64,000 nucleotides of DNA from Jejuia pallidilutea (GCF_002973595.1 NZ_PVEO01000010.1:1-64000), one strand, 5' to 3'; numbered from the stretch's first letter, positions 26,532-36,608 are shown. Notes: a model not told the origin generated them from the sequence alone. Translations and numbers: made by a program.

Positions 26532-29450
26532 ATGCAAAATCAATTAAAAACCTTACAATCAAAGTTATCAGGTGAATTATTTTTTGATGATTTAGTAAAA
26601 TCTATTTATGCCACAGATGCCTCCGTATATCGCATGTTGCCCTTGGCGGTAGCCTACCCTAAAACTACCAATGATATTAAGGTGTTGATTGAATTTGCAA
26701 AAGCCCACAAAACATCCTTAATTCCTAGAACTGCTGGAACTTCCTTAGCGGGACAATGTGTTGGAAAAGGCATTGTGGTTGATGTTTCTAAATACTTCAC
26801 AAAAATTATAGCTATTGATGAAAAGGCCAAAACCGTAACGGTACAACCGGGTGTTGTTCGAGATGCATTAAATAACTACTTAAAACCGTACGGGTTGTTC
26901 TTTGGTCCAAATACGTCAACGTCAAACCGGTGTATGATTGGTGGCATGGTCGGTAATAATTCTTCAGGCACAACGTCTATAAAATATGGCGTTACCCGCG
27001 ACAAGATTGTAGCACTACAAACCATTTTAAGCGATGGGAGCGAAGTTGTTTTTGAAGCGTTAACAGCTAGTGAGTTTGAAGAAAAATTAAATTTAAGCAC
27101 TTTAGAAGGTAAAATTTATAATACCATTTACAAGGAGTTAAACGATAAAAGCGTTCAAAATGCAATAAGAGAAAAGTTTCCAAAACCCGAAATACACAGA
27201 AGGAATACAGGTTATGCCATAGATGAATTGATAAAAGCCGATGTGTTTTCAGCTTCATCTGAAAAATTTAACATGTGCAAGTTATTGTCTGGGAGCGAAG
27301 GTACTTTGGCGTTTACAACACAAATCACACTGCAGCTTGATGATTTACCGCCAGAACATAGGGTAATGGTAGCTGCACATTTTGATAGTATTGAAAAATG
27401 CTTACAAGCTGTAGTTCCAGCAATGCAACATAATTTGTTTACTTGCGAAATGATGGATAAAACCATTTTAGATTGCACAAAACGAAACAAAACCCAGCAA
27501 GAAAATAGGCAGTTTTTAGTAGAGGATCCTGAAGCTATTTTAATGTGTGAAGTTAGATCTAAAACCCTACAGGATGCTAAAGCACAATCGCAATTGCTAA
27601 TAGAAACTCTAGAAAATTCTGGATTAAGTTATGCAAACCCTATATTGGCAGGCAATGATATAGATAAAGCAAATAATTTACGAAGCGCAGGACTTGGGCT
27701 TTTAGGTAATATTATTGGTGATGAAAAATCTGCTGCTTGTATTGAAGATACTGCCGTATCGTTAACAGATTTGGAGAATTACATCTCGGAGTTTACCGCC
27801 TTAATGAAAGGTTACAACCAAAAAGCCATTTATTATGCACATGCCGGGGCAGGAGAATTGCATTTACGCCCTATTTTAAATTTAAAGAAAAAAGAAGGCG
27901 TAGCCCTTTTTAGAAAAATAACGACCGATGTTGCGCATTTAGTAAAAAAATACAACGGATCGTTTAGTGGGGAACATGGCGATGGTATAGTGCGCGCGGA
28001 GTTTATTCCTTTAATGATAGGTGAAAATAATTATGGCATATTAAAACGCATAAAACAGGTTTTTGATCCTAATACTATTTTTAACCCTGGCAAAATTGTG
28101 GATGCATTTCCAATGGACGCGTCCTTACGTTATGAAGCCGATAGGGAAGAACCACAAATAGCAACGATGCTGGATTTTTCTAAATCCCAAGGAATTTTAC
28201 GAGAAGCTGAAAAGTGTAATGGATCTGGCGACTGTAGAAAATTTCCAGAATTTGGTGGCACCATGTGCCCAAGTTATAGGGCTACCCGAAACGAAAAAGA
28301 TACCACGAGAGCTAGAGCCAACGCACTACGTGAGTTTTTAACCAATAGTGAGAAATCTAATAAATTTAACCACAAAGCACTCAAAGAGGTTTTCGATTTA
28401 TGTTTAAGCTGTAAAGCCTGTTCTAGCGAGTGCCCAAGTAGTGTAGATGTGGCAAGTTTAAAAGCAGAGTTTCTATACCAATATCAAAAAGCAAATGGTG
28501 TTTCATTTAGAACTAAATTATTTGCTTACAACAACACATTTAATAATGTTGGCAGTAAATTTCCAAAACTCACAAACTTTGTGTTTTCCAACAGAATTAC
28601 AGCATCAATTTTAAAGACATCTTTTGGAATAGCTAAAGAACGCAGTTTGCCAAAACTATCAAATAAAAGTTTAAATAATATTATTAAAAGTATTGGTTCA
28701 GAGGGTGTTAAAAATTTAAAAATAAAAACTGTCTACTTGTTTAATGATGAGTTTACTAACCATTTGGATACCTCAATTGGTGTTGATGCTTTAAAACTAC
28801 TAAAAGCCTTAAACTATGATGTTGTGGTACTAAACCATTCAGAATCTGGACGTGCATTTTTATCTAAAGGGTTGTTGGAACAAGCAAAGACATTAGCGAA
28901 CAAAAATGTTGATGTCTTTAAAACTAAAATTTCAGAAAGCACACCATTAATTGGCATTGAGCCATCGGCCATTTTAACGTTTAAGGATGAATATTTAAAA
29001 CTAGCCGACGATAAAGCTTCGGCAGAACAAATAGCAGCATATACTTTTCTAATTGAAGAATTTCTTCAAAACGAAATTGAACTAGGCCATATAAAGCCGG
29101 AACAATTTACCTTAGAAGCAAAAGAGGTTAAATTTCACGGGCATTGCCATCAAAAAGCAATGCGTAACCAGCTCTCTAGTTTTTCAATTTTAAATTTGCC
29201 TAAAAATTATAAAGTTACCATTATCCCTAGTGGCTGTTGTGGTATGGCAGGTAGTTTTGGATACGAAAAAGAACATTACAATGTGAGTATGCAAGTTGGT
29301 GAACAAACCTTGTTTCCAGCTGTTAGAAAAGCTAAGAAAGAGACCATTATTGCTGCCAATGGCACAAGTTGTAGGCATCAAATAAAAGACGGTACAGGAC
29401 GAGTAGCGAAACATCCAGTAACTATTTTAAGGGAAGCGCTTGTTCAGTAG
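26532..29450 (+). CDS. FAD-linked oxidase / Fe-S (GlpC-like) fusion dehydrogenase
   Basis: A 972-aa fusion. The N-terminal half is a PCMH-type FAD-binding domain (PRTAGTSLAGQCVG, GGMVGNNSSGTTS) with a C-terminal FAD-oxidase cap. The C-terminal half is ferredoxin-like, with cysteine clusters in CNGSGDCRKFPEFGGTMCPSY and CLSCKACSSECPSSVD, followed by CCG-type segments (FHGHCHQKA, SGCCGMAGSFGYE). E. coli YdiJ, a D-2-hydroxyglutarate dehydrogenase, has the same layout and similar length. A D-2-hydroxyacid dehydrogenase feeding the respiratory chain is the best guess. Confidence 0.88.
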   Translation: MQNQLKTLQSKLSGELFFDDLVKSIYATDASVYRMLPLAVAYPKTTNDIKVLIEFAKAHKTSLIPRTAGTSLAGQCVGKGIVVDVSKYFTKIIAIDEKAKTVTVQPGVVRDALNNYLKPYGLFFGPNTSTSNRCMIGGMVGNNSSGTTSIKYGVTRDKIVALQTILSDGSEVVFEALTASEFEEKLNLSTLEGKIYNTIYKELNDKSVQNAIREKFPKPEIHRRNTGYAIDELIKADVFSASSEKFNMCKLLSGSEGTLAFTTQITLQLDDLPPEHRVMVAAHFDSIEKCLQAVVPAMQHNLFTCEMMDKTILDCTKRNKTQQENRQFLVEDPEAILMCEVRSKTLQDAKAQSQLLIETLENSGLSYANPILAGNDIDKANNLRSAGLGLLGNIIGDEKSAACIEDTAVSLTDLENYISEFTALMKGYNQKAIYYAHAGAGELHLRPILNLKKKEGVALFRKITTDVAHLVKKYNGSFSGEHGDGIVRAEFIPLMIGENNYGILKRIKQVFDPNTIFNPGKIVDAFPMDASLRYEADREEPQIATMLDFSKSQGILREAEKCNGSGDCRKFPEFGGTMCPSYRATRNEKDTTRARANALREFLTNSEKSNKFNHKALKEVFDLCLSCKACSSECPSSVDVASLKAEFLYQYQKANGVSFRTKLFAYNNTFNNVGSKFPKLTNFVFSNRITASILKTSFGIAKERSLPKLSNKSLNNIIKSIGSEGVKNLKIKTVYLFNDEFTNHLDTSIGVDALKLLKALNYDVVVLNHSESGRAFLSKGLLEQAKTLANKNVDVFKTKISESTPLIGIEPSAILTFKDEYLKLADDKASAEQIAAYTFLIEEFLQNEIELGHIKPEQFTLEAKEVKFHGHCHQKAMRNQLSSFSILNLPKNYKVTIIPSGCCGMAGSFGYEKEHYNVSMQVGEQTLFPAVRKAKKETIIAANGTSCRHQIKDGTGRVAKHPVTILREALVQ

Positions 29451-29568
29451 GCTGTTGGCAGAAACAGTATGCAATAATTGGGTATAACTGTGATTTTTCA
29501 GTGTGTTTTGTGAGTCTTTTTCTGAGAATCCCTGTTTTTCCAACTGATTATCAGTATCATAGCAAACC

Positions 29569-30408
29569 CTATTTCTGTTTCTTATCCACAATAGTTATTG
29601 CTGCAATTAAGTCTTTAAGTTCCATTTCTTTTATCTGTTCATCAGCAAAGAAGGGTGATAATTTGTCATTATTGTAATTATAGATTTTCCAACGTTTAAA
29701 CTGATATTCCAAGGCGGTAAAATTTTCTATCCAGTCTCCAGAATTCAAATACATGGTTTTACCATTTTTATTTTCTCTAAATTCCATTTTTGGTTGGTGA
29801 ATGTGTCCACAAACCACATAATCATAACCATTCTCAATAGCTAAATCTGTAATTACTTTTTCGTAATCATCAATAAATTTTACAGCTCCTTTTACGCTAT
29901 CCTTTATTTTTTTTGAGAGCGAATAACGTTCTCTCCCTAGTTTTTCTAAAAACCAATTGGTAAATCGGTTTAGTAAAATTAGTAAATCGTAACCGTAACC
30001 ACCTAATTTGGCTATCCATTTTGCATTTTGCACAGAAATATCAAAAACGTCACCGTGAAAAAACCATGCCTTTTTGCCATCTAAATTTAAAACCAACTTA
30101 TCTACTATAGAAATATTACCAATGCTGGTATCGCTAAACTTTCGTAACATTTCGTCGTGGTTGCCAGTAATATAAATAACTTCAACGCCGTTAGCCGCAA
30201 AATCCATTATCTTTTTAATAACTTTTAAATGCGATTTAGGAAAATACCGTTTACTAAATTGCCAAATATCTATAATATCGCCGTTTAGTATTAACTTCCT
30301 GGGGTTTATGCTATTTAAGTATGTTAGCAATTGTATAGCATTACAGCCATAAGTGCCCAAGTGTACATCAGAGATTACGGCAATTTCAACTTTGCGCTTT
30401 GTTTTCAA
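29569..30408 (-). CDS. UDP-2,3-diacylglucosamine diphosphatase-like metallophosphoesterase
   Basis: The 279-aa calcineurin-like phosphoesterase carries the full metal-site series: SDVHLG near the N-terminus, NGDIID, GNHDE, FHGD and CGHIHQP. This arrangement matches LpxH and relatives, which cleave UDP-2,3-diacylglucosamine in lipid A synthesis. Bacteroidota often have more than one paralogue, and this one is longer than classical LpxH (about 240 aa), so the exact substrate is uncertain. Confidence 0.85.
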   Translation of the reverse strand: MKTKRKVEIAVISDVHLGTYGCNAIQLLTYLNSINPRKLILNGDIIDIWQFSKRYFPKSHLKVIKKIMDFAANGVEVIYITGNHDEMLRKFSDTSIGNISIVDKLVLNLDGKKAWFFHGDVFDISVQNAKWIAKLGGYGYDLLILLNRFTNWFLEKLGRERYSLSKKIKDSVKGAVKFIDDYEKVITDLAIENGYDYVVCGHIHQPKMEFRENKNGKTMYLNSGDWIENFTALEYQFKRWKIYNYNNDKLSPFFADEQIKEMELKDLIAAITIVDKKQK

Positions 30409-30626
30409 AATAATATAAGTAGTTTGTAAGTTCGCATGTTTTTGGCACTACAAATAACCACTATTACTATTAAGTAATTATTAATGTTTAATTAATTAAT
30501 TATGAGCATATTGTTATGTTAATGTTATGAAATAATACAGGTAACAAATAATTTTAACTTTAATTTGATTTTATAGAAATTAGCGTATTTAAAGGCTAAA
30601 GTTTATTTTAGCAAAAAATTAAAAAA

Positions 30627-31688
30627 ATGGCTGGAAATTCCTTTGGTAGACTATTTAATCTTACCACTTATGGAGAATCGCACGGACCTGCTCTGGGTGG
30701 CGTAATAGATGGTTGTCCATCTGGTATTACTTTAGATTTAGATGAAATTCAAAACGAACTTAATCGAAGAAAACCAGGGCAATCTTCCATTGTAACACAA
30801 CGTAAAGAACCAGATACCGTAACGTTTTATTCTGGGATTTTTGAAGGTGTAACTACCGGAACTTCCATAGGATTTGTTATAGAAAACACCAATCAAAAGT
30901 CTCACGACTATTCGCATATTAAAGACACCTACCGCCCAAGTCATGCCGATTATACATACGACAAAAAATATGGCGTAAGAGATTATCGTGGTGGTGGTCG
31001 TAGTTCTGCGCGCGAAACCGCGTGTAGGGTAGTGGCAGGCGCTGTTGCAAAACAAATGCTAAAGGGTATTGAGATAAAAGCATACGTGTCTAGCGTTGGT
31101 ACAATAAAGCTAAATAAACCGCATACAGAATTAGACCTAACACAAATAGAAGCTAACATAGTTCGTTGCCCAGACCAAGATATGGCCACTAAAATGGAGC
31201 AATATATTAAAGAAGTACGCAGCAAAGGCGATACTGTTGGCGGTGTAGTAAGTTGTGTTATTAAAAATGTACCGGTTGGTTTAGGAGAACCAGTTTTCGA
31301 TAAATTACACGCCGAATTAGGGAAAGCCATGTTATCAATAAACGCTGTAAAAGGTTTTGAATATGGTAGCGGTTTTCATGGCAGTACCATGTACGGTAGC
31401 GACCATAACGACGCTTTTAATACCGATGGTTCAACCAAAACCAACTATTCTGGAGGCATACAAGGCGGAATTAGCAATGGTATGGATATTTATTTTAATG
31501 TGGCATTTAAGCCCGTTGCAACCCTTATCCAGAAATACGAAACTATCGATAAAAAAGGTGATATTGTAGAAATGCAAGGTAAGGGGCGTCACGACCCATG
31601 TGTTGTTCCAAGGGCGGTACCTATTGTAGAAGCTATGGCAGCGTTGGTAATTGCAGATTTTTACCTTATTAATAAATTGTATTCTTAG
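30627..31688 (+). CDS. aroC: Chorismate synthase
   Basis: The 353-aa protein has all three chorismate synthase signatures: [37 protein letters not shown] and [17 protein letters not shown]. It makes chorismate from EPSP using reduced FMN, the last shared step of aromatic amino acid synthesis. It appears monocistronic. A conserved palindromic intergenic element follows it in place of a simple terminator. Confidence 0.98.
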   Translation: MAGNSFGRLFNLTTYGESHGPALGGVIDGCPSGITLDLDEIQNELNRRKPGQSSIVTQRKEPDTVTFYSGIFEGVTTGTSIGFVIENTNQKSHDYSHIKDTYRPSHADYTYDKKYGVRDYRGGGRSSARETACRVVAGAVAKQMLKGIEIKAYVSSVGTIKLNKPHTELDLTQIEANIVRCPDQDMATKMEQYIKEVRSKGDTVGGVVSCVIKNVPVGLGEPVFDKLHAELGKAMLSINAVKGFEYGSGFHGSTMYGSDHNDAFNTDGSTKTNYSGGIQGGISNGMDIYFNVAFKPVATLIQKYETIDKKGDIVEMQGKGRHDPCVVPRAVPIVEAMAALVIADFYLINKLYS

Positions 31689-31689
31689 T

Positions 31690-31870
31690 TTTTAAGGAGC
31701 TATTTCCCGCTTTCTGCTATATCTTTTTTGTGCTAATTATATTTAAGTATGTCCTATGGTATAATGCCTAAGATGGAGTTTTGGGTAATACTAAGTTGTA
31801 GATTCTACACAAAAAAGGATGCCGCTTCAATCGGGGCTAAACTATCAGCTAACTTTTAGTAAGTTCCGTA
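31690..31870 (-). ncRNA. Conserved flavobacterial structured intergenic element, copy 1
   Basis: Read on the minus strand, AGCCCCGATTGAAGCGGCATCC leads into a 10-bp stem (CTTTTTTGTG with CACAAAAAAG), and then GATATAGCAGAAAGCGGG closes back toward AGCCCCG. The layout matches a sequence I recall as abundant between genes in Flavobacteria, possibly the motif called Flavo-1; the name needs checking. A related copy lies at 34170-34265. Function is unknown. Confidence 0.55.
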
Positions 31871-31990
31871 GTTACAAAACTCCTTTAAAAACAAAAGTCC
31901 ACTTTGTAACTATTAAGATTTATAGTATTTCAGCACATTAGTTTTAAAAATTGAACTTATTTTTAAAACTTAAAGTTCTATCGGGCAGTT

Positions 31991-32731
31991 ATGATTAAAC
32001 TTCTTATAATCTTTATAAAAAAGCTAAAAGTATTTTTAAGCAAAAAACTTAGCCATTACAATGTTACTTTACCATATGCAATAGCCTTGGTTTTAGCGTT
32101 ATTAATAGGTGTTTTTGGAATAAACATTTTTGTAGAATTAACAGAGGTATTGTCTACAGAAACCTTGTCAAACTACGATACAAAAATTACTAGTGCAGTA
32201 CTGTCGCACCGTTCTACATCTCTAACTAAATATTTTACTTTTATAACCCATGTAGGCGATGTGTATGGCTATTTGGTAGTGCTTATATTAAGTGCTATAA
32301 TCTCCCTAGTTGTTTTTAAGCGATGGAAATACATGGTGCAAATTACCCTGGTTTTGTTTCTTTCTGCGCTTTCCAACGTAGTTTTAAAACGTGTTATTAA
32401 TAGAGCCAGACCAGATTTAGAGCATTTAGTAGCTGTAGAAACATTAAGTTATCCTAGTGGTCATGCAATGTCGGCTATGGCTTTTTACGGTTTTTTAATT
32501 TATTTGTTTTACAGGTTTAAAATGAACAGATATATAAAAATTGGTACTATACTAGTATTAGCCTTTTTAATATTAAGCATAGGTGTAAGTCGTATTTATT
32601 TGGGTGTTCATTACCCTTCAGATATTTTAGGTGGATTTATAGCTGGCGCCATTTGGGTTGTTTTCTGTATTGTGCTTTTTAATCTCATTGAGGTTTTTAG
32701 AAGCGACCCAAAAACACCAAACAATATTTAG
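31991..32731 (+). CDS. PAP2 family membrane phosphatase
   Basis: The 246-aa protein has about six membrane segments and the three PAP2 catalytic motifs: KRVINRARP, PSGHAMS and SRIYLGVHYPSD. Members dephosphorylate phosphatidic acid, undecaprenyl pyrophosphate or lipid A phosphates on the periplasmic side of the inner membrane. The substrate cannot be decided from sequence. An N-terminal basic stretch precedes the first membrane helix. Confidence 0.92.
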   Translation: MIKLLIIFIKKLKVFLSKKLSHYNVTLPYAIALVLALLIGVFGINIFVELTEVLSTETLSNYDTKITSAVLSHRSTSLTKYFTFITHVGDVYGYLVVLILSAIISLVVFKRWKYMVQITLVLFLSALSNVVLKRVINRARPDLEHLVAVETLSYPSGHAMSAMAFYGFLIYLFYRFKMNRYIKIGTILVLAFLILSIGVSRIYLGVHYPSDILGGFIAGAIWVVFCIVLFNLIEVFRSDPKTPNNI

Positions 32732-32794
32732 CTTGTATTTTTTACAAACTTTCAAAATGTGTATCTTGTCCGCATAATACTAAAGAAACAACTC

Positions 32795-32807
32795 TTTTTT
32801 TTTTTTT
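32795..32807. repeat. T13 homopolymer in the leader of the symporter gene
   Basis: Thirteen consecutive T residues lie 19 bp upstream of the symporter ATG. The last two T's begin an in-frame TTG that would extend the protein by seven residues. Confidence 0.8.
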
Positions 32808-32826
32808 GAGAAGTTACAAAAGGCTT

Positions 32827-34152
32827 ATGAAGAAATTAGCATTGCATTGGAAGATTATAATAGGAATGGTTCTTGGAATCATTTTTGGTTTTATTATGAA
32901 TAGTATAAATGGCGGAAAAGGTTTTGTAACAGACTGGATTGCGCCATTTGGTACCATATTCATTAATCTTCTAAAACTTATTGCTGTACCTTTAATTTTA
33001 GCATCTTTAATTAAAGGAATTTCAGACTTAAAAGACATATCAAAAATAAAATCGATGGGTCTGCGAACCATAGGTATTTACATAGGTACAACCTTAGTAG
33101 CTATTGTTATTGGGTTAAGCATTGTAAATTTTATAAAACCAGGTGAAGGTATGCCGCAAGATACCATTGAAAAAATTAAGGAAAAGTATGAAAACGATGC
33201 AGGTGTAACTGATAAATTAACAAAAGCAGCAGCCCAAAAGGATGCTGGCCCACTACAAGCTTTAGTTGATATTTTTCCAAGTAATATATTTAAAGCATTT
33301 GCAGAAGCATCTATGTTACAAGTAATATTTTTTGCACTCTTTGTTGGCATTTGTTTGTTGTTAATAGGGGAAAAAAGTGCAGAACCCCTTGTAAAGTTCT
33401 TTGATTCGTTGAACGAAGTCGTAATGAAAATGGTAGATTTAATTATGCTTTTTGCACCATACGCTGTTTTTGCGTTATTGGCTAACGTAATTATTGCTTT
33501 TGATGATACGGAAATACTAATTAAATTACTTTTTTATGCCTTTTGTGTTGTAGGTGGTTTAATGCTTATGATTGGTTTTTATTTAAGCCTAGTATGGTTT
33601 TATACAAAAAAATCGCCGCTTTGGTTTTTAAAGGAAATAAGTCCTGCGCAACTGTTGGCGTTTTCAACAAGTAGTAGTGCTGCAACATTACCGGTAACCA
33701 TGGAGCGCGTTGAAGAGCATTTGGGTGTAGATAAAGAAGTATCTGGGTTTGTACTGCCAGTAGGTGCTACGGTTAATATGGATGGAACTAGTTTGTACCA
33801 AGGTATTGCTGCGGTATTTATTATGCAAGTTATTTGGCCAGAAGGTTTAACGTTTACCAATCAGTTAGTAATTGTTGCCACGGCACTATTAGCCTCTATT
33901 GGTAGTGCGGCTGTACCTAGTGCCGGTATGGTTATGTTGGTTATAGTTTTAGAATCTATTGGGTTTCCTGCAGAATTATTACCTATTGGTCTTGCATTAA
34001 TTTTTGCGGTAGATAGACCTTTAGATATGTGCAGAACCGTTGTAAACGTAACTGGTGATGCTACTGTATCTATGTTAGTTGCTAAGTCTTTAGATAAACT
34101 CCACGACCCAAAACCCAAAGAATGGGATGATAATTATGATGCTGTTAAATAG
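32827..34152 (+). CDS. Dicarboxylate/amino acid:cation symporter (DAACS family)
   Basis: About 441 aa from the ATG at 32827; an in-frame TTG at 32806 is less likely. It carries the family hallmarks: an N-terminal LHWKIIIGMVLGIIFG helix, the serine-rich re-entrant loop FSTSSSAATLPVTM, and the substrate/cation motif NMDGTSLYQ. GltP/GltT/DctA relatives import glutamate, aspartate or C4-dicarboxylates with protons or sodium. It lies just upstream of the ATP-grasp cluster and could supply an acidic amino acid substrate for it; this link is inferred from proximity only. Confidence 0.93.
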   Translation: MKKLALHWKIIIGMVLGIIFGFIMNSINGGKGFVTDWIAPFGTIFINLLKLIAVPLILASLIKGISDLKDISKIKSMGLRTIGIYIGTTLVAIVIGLSIVNFIKPGEGMPQDTIEKIKEKYENDAGVTDKLTKAAAQKDAGPLQALVDIFPSNIFKAFAEASMLQVIFFALFVGICLLLIGEKSAEPLVKFFDSLNEVVMKMVDLIMLFAPYAVFALLANVIIAFDDTEILIKLLFYAFCVVGGLMLMIGFYLSLVWFYTKKSPLWFLKEISPAQLLAFSTSSSAATLPVTMERVEEHLGVDKEVSGFVLPVGATVNMDGTSLYQGIAAVFIMQVIWPEGLTFTNQLVIVATALLASIGSAAVPSAGMVMLVIVLESIGFPAELLPIGLALIFAVDRPLDMCRTVVNVTGDATVSMLVAKSLDKLHDPKPKEWDDNYDAVK

Positions 34153-34169
34153 CACTTGCCTTGGCAGCT

Positions 34170-34265
34170 AATTGCGTTAGGGATTGTAGTGGAAAGCCCA
34201 CAGCGAGGAACGAGCGAGGACTTGTAGCGTAAAGCCCGACGCCGAGGATAGGAGGCGTAACGCCA
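34170..34265 (+). ncRNA. Conserved flavobacterial structured intergenic element, copy 2
   Basis: GGGATTGTAGTGGAAAGCCC, a GC-rich hairpin, and GGACTTGTAGCGTAAAGCCCG correspond block by block to the copy at 31690-31870. A further hairpin (GACGCC with GGCGT) follows. It sits between the symporter gene and the ATP-grasp gene and is clearly richer in G+C than its surroundings. The strand is taken from the match to copy 1. Confidence 0.55.
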
Positions 34266-34337
34266 AAAAAGAACCTGTAATAGATTTTGGGGTGTACTTA
34301 AAATCGTTTAAATTTATAACAACCGAAAAACTACAAT

Positions 34338-35375
34338 ATGAATATTTGTTTCATAATGTATCCTTGGGAAGAGATTGACCCAGATAACGATACAACTTTA
34401 GCCCTAATAAAAGAATGTGTAAAACGTAAGCATGGTGTTGCCATGTGTGTGCCAGCTGCTTTAACAATTCGCAATAGTGTAACTACTGCTAATTGTTCAG
34501 TTATAAACCGCATGGACAAAACACCATCGTCTTTAAAATCGTTTTACAATAAAGTTAAGATAAGGGAGGAAATGTTGCCCCTTGCAGGGTTTGATGTTAT
34601 TTTTTTTAGGGCAAATCCGCCATTAGATCCCATTATGCTTAATTTTTTAGATTCTGTAAAGGATGATGTGTTTATTATGAATTCTCTAGAAGGTATGCGG
34701 GAAGCCAATAACAAGCTGTATACGGCAGCTTTTGGAGACGCGCATAGCAATATTATTCCTGCTACACATGTATCGAAAAGTAAGCGTTATTTAATTAAGC
34801 AGATTAAGGAATCTAAAGCTGATAAAATGATTTTAAAACCATTAAATGGTTTTGGAGGGTCTGGTGTTATACTTATCGAGAAATCGGCTATGAGCAATAT
34901 TAATTCATTGCTGGATTTTTATATAACAAACAGTGATGGCACCTCTAGTTATGTAATTTTACAAGATTATATTGAAGGGGCAGACCAAGGCGATGTGCGT
35001 ATTTTAATTTTAAATGGCGAACCTGTTGGCGCTATGAAACGTGTGCCGGGGAACGATGATCACCGTTCTAATGTTTCGGCAGGAGGCAGTGTGCAAAAGC
35101 ATACGCTTACCAAAGAAGAAAAAGCATTATGCAAGCAAATAGGCCCTAAGTTGGTGAATGACGGTCTTTATTTTGTAGGTATTGATGTAATTGGGGGGAA
35201 ATTGGTTGAGGTAAACGTGATGTCTCCAGGAGGTATTACCTATATTAACAAAGTATATAAATTAAAGACAAAAATAGAAGAAAAGGTTATTGATTTTTTA
35301 GAAATGAAAGTAGTTGATAAGCTACAAGCTTTTGATAGGCGCACTAGGTTGCGAAAAGCTGTAGAAGACGCTTAA
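34338..35375 (+). CDS. GshB-like ATP-grasp ligase
   Basis: A 345-aa protein aligning over its length with prokaryotic glutathione synthetase. It has an N-terminal Rossmann-like domain (CFIMYPWEEIDPDNDTTLAL), the ATP-grasp loop KPLNGFGGSG at 167-176, the GDVRILILNGEPVG and SNVSAGG segments, and the metal-binding EVNVMSP at 291-297. Such enzymes join a carboxylate to an amine using ATP. No gshA-type partner is present, so glutathione itself is not assured as the product. It is the first of four same-strand genes that include an N-formylglutamate-amidohydrolase-like enzyme and a QEGLA peptidase. Confidence 0.88.
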   Translation: MNICFIMYPWEEIDPDNDTTLALIKECVKRKHGVAMCVPAALTIRNSVTTANCSVINRMDKTPSSLKSFYNKVKIREEMLPLAGFDVIFFRANPPLDPIMLNFLDSVKDDVFIMNSLEGMREANNKLYTAAFGDAHSNIIPATHVSKSKRYLIKQIKESKADKMILKPLNGFGGSGVILIEKSAMSNINSLLDFYITNSDGTSSYVILQDYIEGADQGDVRILILNGEPVGAMKRVPGNDDHRSNVSAGGSVQKHTLTKEEKALCKQIGPKLVNDGLYFVGIDVIGGKLVEVNVMSPGGITYINKVYKLKTKIEEKVIDFLEMKVVDKLQAFDRRTRLRKAVEDA

Positions 35376-35453
35376 TAGTTTTAATTACAGCAGTAATTTT
35401 TTAGTAAAAACAATTCTATTTTAAAACAAAGTATTTTGCGTTTTTAGATAATA

Positions 35454-36608
35454 ATGAACATTATATTAACATCACCTTTGGTTTCGGTAAACTGGCTTCA
35501 CGAAAAACTGGGAGCCAACAACCTTGTTGTGCTAGATGGCACAATAGCAAAAACTTTTAATGCACTTTCGCAACAAATACCAACAGCACGATTTTTTGAT
35601 ATTAAGCAAAAATTTAGCGATACATCCAATGCTTTTCCTAGCGCGTTTCCTTCGGAGCACCAGTTTCAAACAGAAGCGCAAAACCTGGGTATTAACCAAG
35701 ATAGTGCTATAGTGGTTTATGATGATAAAGGCATATATTCTAGTGCGCGTGTATGGTGGCTATTTAAAGCCTTTGGGTTTAGTAACATCGCTGTATTAGA
35801 TGGTGGATTTCCTGAGTGGAAAAAGGCTGGTTTCCCAATTGAAAATGCAGCACCTTATAATGGCAATAAAGGTAGCTTTAAGGCATCGCTTCAGCCAAAT
35901 TACATGAAGTTTTTCGATGATATTAAAACAGCCTCAGAACATAAAACCCATAAAATAATTGATGCACGTTCTTCCGATAGATTTAATTGTAAAGTACCAG
36001 AACCAAGAGAGGGTTTACGCCGAGGTACTATTCCAAATTCGGTAAACTTGCCCTTTACTAATTTGTTAGAGCATGGTAGATTTAAGTCTAAAAAAGAAAT
36101 AGCAAAAGCGTTTTATATGTTGGCAGAACCAGACGAGGCTATAATTTTTTCATGTGGCTCTGGTATTACTGCATGTGTTTTAGCTTTGGGCGCAGAACTA
36201 TCGGGCTATAAAAACATTTCGGTGTACGATGGGTCTTGGACAGAATATGGTACTTTAACCTCTGGTAATATGGAACAACCCAAAACATGGACAAAAGACG
36301 AGCTATTGGCATATATTTTAATTTACGTGTCGCATTCAGATTTAAATGAATCACGAAAAGAAACGGCATATATTTTAAGTCGTGTAGATAAAAATGTTTA
36401 CCAACGTGTTTATGAGCAGTTTGAAAAAGATAACGATTACCAAAGCATTCAAAACATTATAGAGGCTGTAAACACGCACGACTATTACAGGAATGATTTA
36501 GCAGATTTATTTGCCGATATTAAATTATTGGCTTTCGCCGACGGTGGTTATAATGAGATGGAAAAGGCTGTATATTCAAATTTAAAAAAGATTTTGAAGG
36601 ATGCATAA
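35454..36608 (+). CDS. Double-rhodanese sulfurtransferase with C-terminal helical domain
   Basis: The 384-aa protein has two rhodanese domains, about residues 8-130 and 160-270. The first lacks a catalytic cysteine (VYDDKGIYSSARVWW). The second has the active Cys234 in CGSGITAC, the loop typical of 3-mercaptopyruvate sulfurtransferases. Unlike ordinary members (about 280 aa) it continues with about 105 helical residues (279-384) ending in LLAFADGGYNEMEKAVYSNL, reminiscent of TerB domains. Its stop overlaps the next ATG by 8 bp, indicating translational coupling to the amidohydrolase gene. Confidence 0.85.
   Translation: MNIILTSPLVSVNWLHEKLGANNLVVLDGTIAKTFNALSQQIPTARFFDIKQKFSDTSNAFPSAFPSEHQFQTEAQNLGINQDSAIVVYDDKGIYSSARVWWLFKAFGFSNIAVLDGGFPEWKKAGFPIENAAPYNGNKGSFKASLQPNYMKFFDDIKTASEHKTHKIIDARSSDRFNCKVPEPREGLRRGTIPNSVNLPFTNLLEHGRFKSKKEIAKAFYMLAEPDEAIIFSCGSGITACVLALGAELSGYKNISVYDGSWTEYGTLTSGNMEQPKTWTKDELLAYILIYVSHSDLNESRKETAYILSRVDKNVYQRVYEQFEKDNDYQSIQNIIEAVNTHDYYRNDLADLFADIKLLAFADGGYNEMEKAVYSNLKKILKDA

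Noticed and set aside
31983-31990. The string ATCGGGCAG before the PAP2 gene as a ribosome binding site
   Set aside because: It does not complement the anti-Shine-Dalgarno sequence, and most genes in the window lack such sites.
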